From CANJIV01 sp046330225 (GTDB taxonomy: Bacteria; Actinomycetota; Thermoleophilia; Solirubrobacterales; Solirubrobacteraceae): a stretch of 64,000 bases of DNA. The position numbers and the translations under genes were made by a program. The stretch is taken from assembly GCA_046330225.1 (NCBI GenBank), contig JAXLTD010000002.1, positions 372,001 through 436,000 on the forward strand. Reading direction: 5' to 3'. This document shows positions 58,559 to 64,000 of the stretch, piece by piece; the stretch's first letter is position 1, and every line of letters starts with the position of its first letter. The notes under the pieces are model-generated. The model was given only the letters and a program-made list of their open reading frames with translations, searched no databases and had not been told where the DNA came from.

Positions 58559-61459
58559 TCAGGCCGGCGGGCCGTCGCCGCCGGCCCGCTGCATCGCCGT
58601 GGCGACCTGGAGCCGCGAGGTCGCCCCGAGCTTGCCGAAGATCCGGGAGAGGTGGTTCTCCACGGTCTTCTCGCTGAGGTGCAGGGCGCCGGCGATCTCC
58701 CGGTTCGTGCGCCCGTCGGCGACCAGGCCGGCGACCTCGCGCTCGCGGGCGCTCAGCGCCTCGATCCCGCTGCCGCCGCCGCCGGCCCCGCGCCGGGCCA
58801 CGCGCCGGCCGAGCGCCCGCAGCTCCCGGGCCGCCTCGTCGCGCTCGTGCGCCGCGCCGCAGGCCTCGAGGGCTTCGCGGGCCGGCTCGAGCGCGGCGAC
58901 GGCGGCGGCGCGGTCGCCGGCGGCGGCGTGCGCCCGCCCCGCCAGGATCCGCGCGCGCGCCGCCTCGATTGGCAGGCCGCCGGCGTCGGCGTGCGCCGCG
59001 GCGTCCAGCGCTGCCGCGCTCGCGTCGGCGGGCGCTCCCGTCGCGAGGGCGACGGCCGCCGCGGCCCGCCGCGCCTCGCACGTGCGACCGGGCAGGCCCA
59101 GACCGTGGGCGGCCTCCGCGGCCTGGTCCGCCCAGCGCAGGGCGGCGGCCATGTCCCCGGCACCCAGTGCCGCCCGGGTCAGGAGCTCGTAGATGCGGGA
59201 GCGGAAGGCGCGCTCGACCCGCGGAAGCTCGGGCCCGCCGGCCGCGGCGACCACGTCGGCGCCGGCCCGGTCCGGCGGGCCGCCGCGCTCGAGCTGCGTC
59301 TCGGCCAGGTGGCAGCGGGCCAGGGCGGTGACGGGATCGTCCGCGTCGCTGGCGAGCTCGGCGGCGCGCAGTCCGAGCCGCTCGGCGGCCTCGAGGTCGC
59401 CGGCGAGATGGGCGGCCCAGGCGCGCACCCACAGCGCCCAGACGAGGAACTGGTCGTGGCCCAGCAGCTCGGCGCTCTCGACGGCGGCGTCGGCCTCGTC
59501 GGCCGCCTCGGGGAGCCGGCCGAGCCAGCTCAGCGTGAGGCTGCGGCCGACGCGGGCCAGGGCGGAGACGAAGTCCTGCCCGGTGGCCTGGGCGACCGCA
59601 AGCGTCCGGTCCAGCACGGCCTGCGCGCGACCGAACCGCTCGAGGTAGACCTCGCACATCCCGGCCCAGGCGAACGTGGTGAGGTGAGCGGCCATCGCGC
59701 GATCGTCCAGCCCGTCGACGAGCTGCTCGGCGGCGTCGAGGCGCGCCCGGGCGTCGGCAAGCTCGCCGACCATGTAGTGGGCGCACCCGAGCAGGGCGGT
59801 CGCGGCGGCACGGTCGGCGGCGCTGTCGAGCGACTCGGCGTCCGCGAGGGCGGCGAGCGCCCACGTCCGCTGGCCGGCGAAGTCGCCGGTGAAGAACGCG
59901 TCGGCCGCGAGCTGGGTCTTCAATGCGGCCGACTCGGCCGTCGGCTCGTCGCCGAGCTCGGCGAGGGACGCGTGCAGGCGCCGCGCGGCCCGGCCGTGAT
60001 CGCCGAGGAGGTGGTCGATCCGGGCGCAGCTCGCCACCACGCGCCCGCGCAAGGCCGGGTCGCCGTCCGGGAGCATCGGCAGCAGCTCCTCCAGCGTCGC
60101 CCGGGCCTGGACGAGGCGCCCCGCGGCGGCCGCGGCCTGGGCCATCGGCACGAGGAGGGACATCCGCTGGCCCGGGTCGTCGGGCACGAGCCGCAGCGCG
60201 GCGGCGTACCAGCGGGCCGCCGCGCCCGGAGCGCTCGGCGCCGAATCGGCCGCAGCCGCGGTGAGCAGCGCGACGGCGCCCGCGTCGCCGGGCGCCGCGG
60301 ACAGCTCGACGTGCGGCGCCCGGGCGGCCGCCGGCGCCCCGCGGGCGGCCAGGGCGTCGGCCGCGCGCGCGTGCGCCTGCAGCCGCTGGCCGACCGGGTG
60401 CAGCTCGGAGACGGCGTGGCGCACGATCGGGTGGCGGAAGCGGAAGCTGCGGGGCACGCCGCCCGGGCGGATGAGCTCGGCCGCCACGAGCTCGTCGAGG
60501 CAGGCAGCGGCCTGGGCGCCGTCCAGCTCGGACATCGCGGCGGCGACATCGAGCTCGAAGGCATCGCCAAGGACCGCCGCGCAGCGCACGAACTCCAGGG
60601 CGGCCGGGCCGAGCCCTTCCAGCTCGCGGGCGATGCCCGCGGCGACGCCGGCGGGGACCTCGGGGAGGGCGGGCTCGCCGCCGCGGGCGTCGGGCGCTCC
60701 GCTCGCGGCGGCGCGGGCGAGCTCCCGAAGGTAGAGCGGGTTTCCGCCGCTCACCGCGTGCAGGCGCTCGGCGTTGGCGGCGCCGAGCTGGTCGAGCAGC
60801 TCGCCCGCCTCGGCGGGTCCCAGCGGCGCCGGCCGGAGCGCGGCGAGCCGGCCCTCGCGCTCGGCGTCGGCCAGCGCCGGGCCGAGCGGGCCGTCCGGAG
60901 GCGCGCGCAGCGCGAGCCCGAGGAGGACCGGGCCGCGCGGCGGACGGCGCAGCAGCGCCGCGAGCAGGTGGGCCGAGGCGTCGTCGGCCCAGTGCAGGTC
61001 GTCGAGGACCAGCACGAGCGGCTGGCGGGCGGCGAGGAGCTCGAGCAGCGAGCGCACCGCGCGGTGCGTGCGGAAGCGCTCGGTCGGGGAGGCCGGGCGC
61101 TCGGCAGGGCTTGACGGCTCGGCCAGCGCGGGAAACACGCGGGCCAGCTCGTGGCGCTGATCGGGAGCGAGCGGCACCAGCAGGCGCGGGTTGAGCGACG
61201 CGAGGTAGTCGTCGAGCGCGTCGGCCAGGGCCGCGAACGGGACGCCCTGCTCGAGCTGCCCCGCGGCGCCCTCGAGCACGAGGCGGCGTCCGGCGTCCGC
61301 CTGCTCGCCCAGCTCGGCGAGCAGCCGCGTCTTCCCGATGCCCGGCTCGCCGAGGATCGCGACCGCGGCGGGACCGGCGGCGCTGTCCGCCAGCGCACGC
61401 CCGAGCGCGTCCATCTCGGCGCTCCGGCCGACGAGCTTGGTGTCGTGGAGTGGACGCAC
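58559..61459 (-). CDS. LuxR-family ATPase transcriptional regulator (LAL/MalT-like)
   Basis: A 966-residue large ATP-binding LuxR regulator. N-terminal STAND/AAA ATPase: VGRSAEMDALG (about 9), Walker A ILGEPGIGKTRLL (about 35-47), Walker B LVLVLDDLHWADDASAHLL (about 140-158). Long helical TPR-like middle (about 400-880) and a C-terminal LuxR helix-turn-helix, LSAREREVAGLVADGRTNREIAGALHLSEKTVENHLSRIFGKLG. These bind an effector and ATP and activate transcription. GTG 61459 is the last start before VGRSAEMDAL; TAACCT (61485-61480) may be its -10. The divergent neighbours are an 85-residue protein and an RTX protein, which may be targets. Confidence 0.9.
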   Translation of the reverse strand: MRPLHDTKLVGRSAEMDALGRALADSAAGPAAVAILGEPGIGKTRLLAELGEQADAGRRLVLEGAAGQLEQGVPFAALADALDDYLASLNPRLLVPLAPDQRHELARVFPALAEPSSPAERPASPTERFRTHRAVRSLLELLAARQPLVLVLDDLHWADDASAHLLAALLRRPPRGPVLLGLALRAPPDGPLGPALADAEREGRLAALRPAPLGPAEAGELLDQLGAANAERLHAVSGGNPLYLRELARAAASGAPDARGGEPALPEVPAGVAAGIARELEGLGPAALEFVRCAAVLGDAFELDVAAAMSELDGAQAAACLDELVAAELIRPGGVPRSFRFRHPIVRHAVSELHPVGQRLQAHARAADALAARGAPAAARAPHVELSAAPGDAGAVALLTAAAADSAPSAPGAAARWYAAALRLVPDDPGQRMSLLVPMAQAAAAAGRLVQARATLEELLPMLPDGDPALRGRVVASCARIDHLLGDHGRAARRLHASLAELGDEPTAESAALKTQLAADAFFTGDFAGQRTWALAALADAESLDSAADRAAATALLGCAHYMVGELADARARLDAAEQLVDGLDDRAMAAHLTTFAWAGMCEVYLERFGRAQAVLDRTLAVAQATGQDFVSALARVGRSLTLSWLGRLPEAADEADAAVESAELLGHDQFLVWALWVRAWAAHLAGDLEAAERLGLRAAELASDADDPVTALARCHLAETQLERGGPPDRAGADVVAAAGGPELPRVERAFRSRIYELLTRAALGAGDMAAALRWADQAAEAAHGLGLPGRTCEARRAAAAVALATGAPADASAAALDAAAHADAGGLPIEAARARILAGRAHAAAGDRAAAVAALEPAREALEACGAAHERDEAARELRALGRRVARRGAGGGGSGIEALSAREREVAGLVADGRTNREIAGALHLSEKTVENHLSRIFGKLGATSRLQVATAMQRAGGDGPPA

Positions 61460-61534
61460 GGGAAGGGACCGGCAGGCCGAGGTTAGGGGAGATCCCCCAT
61501 ACCGCTGCTGCGGTGACGGGCGCAGACTCGTTCC

Positions 61535-61792
61535 ATGCCGCGGTACATGCTCGTCCACAGCCACCGCCCCGTCGAGTGCGGAGTCGCCTACGCGGCCTGG
61601 CGCGGGTTCGACAGCCCGCTGCGGCGCGCCGCCACGGCCGGATCGTGCGGCGTGCACAGCGGCGGAGAAGACGTCCACCGGATCTGGTGGACGGTCGACG
61701 CGGTGAGCGAGCGGGCGGCGTTCGCGCACCTGCCGCCGTGGGTCGCCGAGCGGACCGTGGCCGAGCCCGTCAGCCAGGTGGCGATCCCGTGA
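61535..61792 (+). CDS. Small conserved-looking protein, function unknown
   Basis: An 85-residue soluble protein starting MPRYMLVHSHRPVECGVAYAAWRGF. HRIWWTVDAVSERAAFAHLPPWVAERT suggests a ferredoxin-like alpha/beta dimer, but I cannot name a family with confidence. It is divergent from the LuxR regulator. Its stop overlaps the GTG of the RTX gene (GTGA). Confidence 0.72.
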   Translation: MPRYMLVHSHRPVECGVAYAAWRGFDSPLRRAATAGSCGVHSGGEDVHRIWWTVDAVSERAAFAHLPPWVAERTVAEPVSQVAIP

Positions 61793-64000
61793 GGCGCGGG
61801 GTGCGCGTCTCGCTCGCGGCGGCCCTCGCGGCCGCCGGAGCCTGCGCGACCGCGCCGGCGGCGCAGGCCGTCGGCGTCGACGTGAGCCAGTCGGGGGGCA
61901 CCGTCACGATCACCGGGACCTCGTTCGCTGAGGACCTCGTCGTCGAGCAGACCGGCACCGGCGCCTTCGCGGTCGTGCGCACCGATGCCGGGCTCCTGAA
62001 CGCGGGGGCCAACTGCGACCAGGCGACGCTCGTCTTGGTGAAGTGCGGCCCGACCCCCGTGACGCAGGTCGACGCGAGCCTCGGGTCCGGGGACGACTCG
62101 CTCGCGCAGACCGGCACGATGGACACGCTCGCCGGCATCACGGTGAACGGCGGCGACGACAACGACACGCTGAGCTCGGAGCGCATCGCCGCCACGCTGA
62201 ACGGCGGGAACGGGAACGACTCGCTGACCGGATCCACGCAGTCCGACACGCTCAACGGCGGGAACGACACAGACACGTTGGACGGGGCGGCCGGGGACGA
62301 CACGCTGCACGGCAATGCCGGGACCGACAGCCTGACCGGCGGCTTCGGCATCGATCTGCTGTTCGGGGATGCGGGGGCCGACACGATCGCCGGCGACGCC
62401 GAGGACACCATGGACGGCGGCAGCGAGGGCGACACGTTCACCGGCCAGGGCACGGTCACGTACGCGGGGCGGGCCCTGCCCGTGACGGTCACGACGGGCG
62501 CGGGCACGGGCGACGACGGCAGCAGCTTCGACGGAGCGTCCGGCTCGCGGGACACGGTCAACGCGGACCACGTCATCGGGACGAGCCACGACGACACCCT
62601 CACGGCCGGATCCTCCGACACGGTCGACGGTGCCGACGGCGCGGACACGCTGAACGGGGGTGCCAGCAGCCAGACGCTCATTGGCGGCAACGGCGATGAC
62701 GTGTTCACCGACGCCGGCGGCGGCTCGTCGATGGCTGGGGACGCCGGGGACGACACGATGACCGGCGGGTCGGGCAGCGACGCGATCCTGGGCGGCGCCG
62801 ACAACGACACCATCGACGCCGGCGGGCAGAACGACCTGAGCGTGGACGGCGGGCCGGGCGACGACGCGATCGCCGGGGGCGGCGGGAACGACATCCTCAA
62901 GGGCGGCGCCGGGGCCGACGTGCTCCACGGCGGCACCGAGGACGACACGTTGCGTGGCGAGGCCGGCCCCGACCAGGTCTTCGGCGATGGCGGCGCCGAC
63001 ACGGCGACATACAGCGAACGCCAGAGCTTCGAGGCGGTCGTCGTGAAGCTCGACACCGGCGCCGGCTCCGACCAGGACGGCGGGGGGCCCGACCTCCTGG
63101 CCGGCATCAAGGACTTCGTCGATCCGAGCACCGAGAACGTCGAGGGCGGCGCCGGCGGCGACACGATCACCGGCGACGGCGGCCCGAACGTCCTGAAGGG
63201 GAACGCCCAGTTCGATCACCTCAACGGGCTCGGCGGCGCCGACACCCTCGATGCCGGGCCGGCCGGCGGCACGCTGGACGGCGGCCCGGGCGCCGACACC
63301 CTCGCCGGCACCGCCCAGCTCGGGGTGGACATCGCGAGCTACGCGACGCGCGCGGCCAGCGAGCCGGTCGAGGTCGACCTCGCCGACGCGCCGGGCACCG
63401 ACGGCGCGCCGGGGGAGAACGACACGCTGGCCGCGACCATCGACGGGGTCGAGGGCGGCGCCGGCGACGACCGGATCGTGCTCGCGAACCAGAACGGCGG
63501 GAGCGCCGTGGGCAACGGCGGCAGCGACACGCTCATCGGGTCCCCGGCCATCGACCTCCTCAAGGGCGGCGACGGCAACGACACGATCACCCCGGGCGCC
63601 GGGGCTGACCAGGTCGTCGGCGAGGCCGGAACGGACACGGTGTCGTACGCCGACGCTCCCGGCCCGGTCGCCCTCGACTTCTCCGGCCCGGGCGCCGACG
63701 GCCCGGTGGCAGAGCCCGACACCTTCGTCGGCACGGTCGAGCGCGCAGTCGGCGGGGCGTTCGCCGACACGCTGACTGCGGACGCGACGACGCTCTCGCT
63801 CGACGGCGCCGGCGGGAACGACACGATCACCGGCGGGGCGCTGCCGAACGACCTGCTCGGCGGGGGCGGCGACGACGAGCTCGAGGCGCGCGGCGGCGCG
63901 GCGGACACGCTCGCCTGCGGCACCGGGACCGACGGCTTCTTCGCCGACAGCGGCACCGACACGGTTGCTGCGGACTGCGAGACCGATCACGCTGCGCCGG
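61789..64000 (+). CDS. RTX-type Ca2+-binding secreted protein, 3'-partial
   Basis: At least 737 residues, open to the end of the window with no stop. A signal peptide (RRGVRVSLAAALAAAGACATAPAAQA, 2-27) is followed by a short beta domain and many RTX nonapeptides GGxGxDxUx, for example NGGNGNDSLTG, DGAAGDDTLHG, GGSGSDAILGG and GGAGADVLHGG. These bind Ca2+ outside the cell and fold into beta-rolls. About three blocks of repeats are separated by VEVDLADAPG / VALDFSGPG-like spacers. The N-terminal signal peptide suggests Sec export rather than type I secretion. GTG 61789 overlaps the previous stop. A long antisense frame covers the same DNA but is a composition artefact. Confidence 0.88.
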   Translation, partial: MRRGVRVSLAAALAAAGACATAPAAQAVGVDVSQSGGTVTITGTSFAEDLVVEQTGTGAFAVVRTDAGLLNAGANCDQATLVLVKCGPTPVTQVDASLGSGDDSLAQTGTMDTLAGITVNGGDDNDTLSSERIAATLNGGNGNDSLTGSTQSDTLNGGNDTDTLDGAAGDDTLHGNAGTDSLTGGFGIDLLFGDAGADTIAGDAEDTMDGGSEGDTFTGQGTVTYAGRALPVTVTTGAGTGDDGSSFDGASGSRDTVNADHVIGTSHDDTLTAGSSDTVDGADGADTLNGGASSQTLIGGNGDDVFTDAGGGSSMAGDAGDDTMTGGSGSDAILGGADNDTIDAGGQNDLSVDGGPGDDAIAGGGGNDILKGGAGADVLHGGTEDDTLRGEAGPDQVFGDGGADTATYSERQSFEAVVVKLDTGAGSDQDGGGPDLLAGIKDFVDPSTENVEGGAGGDTITGDGGPNVLKGNAQFDHLNGLGGADTLDAGPAGGTLDGGPGADTLAGTAQLGVDIASYATRAASEPVEVDLADAPGTDGAPGENDTLAATIDGVEGGAGDDRIVLANQNGGSAVGNGGSDTLIGSPAIDLLKGGDGNDTITPGAGADQVVGEAGTDTVSYADAPGPVALDFSGPGADGPVAEPDTFVGTVERAVGGAFADTLTADATTLSLDGAGGNDTITGGALPNDLLGGGGDDELEARGGAADTLACGTGTDGFFADSGTDTVAADCETDHAAP

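Noticed and set aside
61588..63990. Minus-strand open frame of 800 codons over the RTX gene
   Set aside because: Generated by the repetitive GGxGxD coding sequence on the other strand; the translation is a Val/Ala/Arg repeat without a fold.
1..64000. tRNA, rRNA, CRISPR, insertion sequences, prophage or attachment sites
   Set aside because: Looked for T-loop GTTCGA-like patterns with acceptor stems, spaced direct repeats and transposase or integrase motifs; none found by eye.

Overview
The window is very GC-rich, densely packed, and reads as chromosomal DNA of a high-GC actinobacterium, most likely class Thermoleophilia (Solirubrobacterales-like). Evidence: NucS mismatch endonuclease, a fused 2-oxoglutarate dehydrogenase E2-E1, an actinobacterial-type SOS box, many GTG starts, RTX-repeat secreted proteins and a long LuxR-type ATPase regulator. 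The taxonomic call is inference. I see no tRNA, rRNA, CRISPR, insertion sequence or prophage.

Layout. 1-3.4 kb: end of an amine/amino-acid catabolic cluster (APC permease with a frameshift, aldehyde dehydrogenase, SDR), resembling the mycobacterial glnA4-aldC neighbourhood. 3.4-8.8 kb (minus strand): alpha/beta hydrolase, secreted FecR-like protein, K+/H+ antiporter, threonine deaminase with RidA. 8.9-14.1 kb (plus): DUF255 protein overlapping a PfkB sugar kinase, then an MMPL exporter. 14.2-24.5 kb (minus): glutamine synthetase; an HxlR regulator with a CMD-family protein behind an operator/promoter; a proline-rich membrane protein under a c-di-AMP (ydaO) riboswitch; an Nramp-type transporter overlapping an MgtE_N-CBS protein; a cysteine-less DksA-like protein; cytochrome c; DnaE2 with an SOS box at its start. 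24.6-39.8 kb: a GGDEF/PAS/GAF/HD-GYP protein, hemolysin III, a flavin disulfide oxidoreductase, a CDP-alcohol phosphotransferase, PanE-like and AGPS-like enzymes, a Nudix hydrolase, then a single-chain 2-oxoglutarate dehydrogenase (lipoyl x2-E3BD-E2-E1, one frameshift) and a DUF1028 protein. 40-48.6 kb: hydrolase, class III aminotransferase, YjbQ, L,D-transpeptidase, a large secreted repeat protein, crotonase, NucS, two small proteins. 48.6-52.6 kb: a potA-D-B-C polyamine ABC operon. 52.7-58.5 kb: J-domain/TPR protein and a toxin-antitoxin cluster (MNT-HEPN, VapBC, VapBC, decayed MNT-HEPN) around EttA. 58.6-64 kb: LuxR-family ATPase regulator, divergent small protein and an RTX-repeat secreted protein running off the end.

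Genes that plausibly work together: polyamine uptake (pot operon) and amine oxidation (ALDH/SDR/permease); IlvA with RidA; the Nramp-like channel with the MgtE_N-CBS sensor; potassium and c-di-AMP control; DNA repair and mutagenesis (NucS, DnaE2). A recurring regulatory theme is a TAnnnT -10 hexamer placed 6-7 nt upstream of a start codon at nine genes, which implies leaderless mRNAs. At 33568-33584 one such element appears to serve two divergent genes.

Two genes carry single-base deletions in short G/C runs (346-348 and 35306-35308). Assembly error is possible for both.
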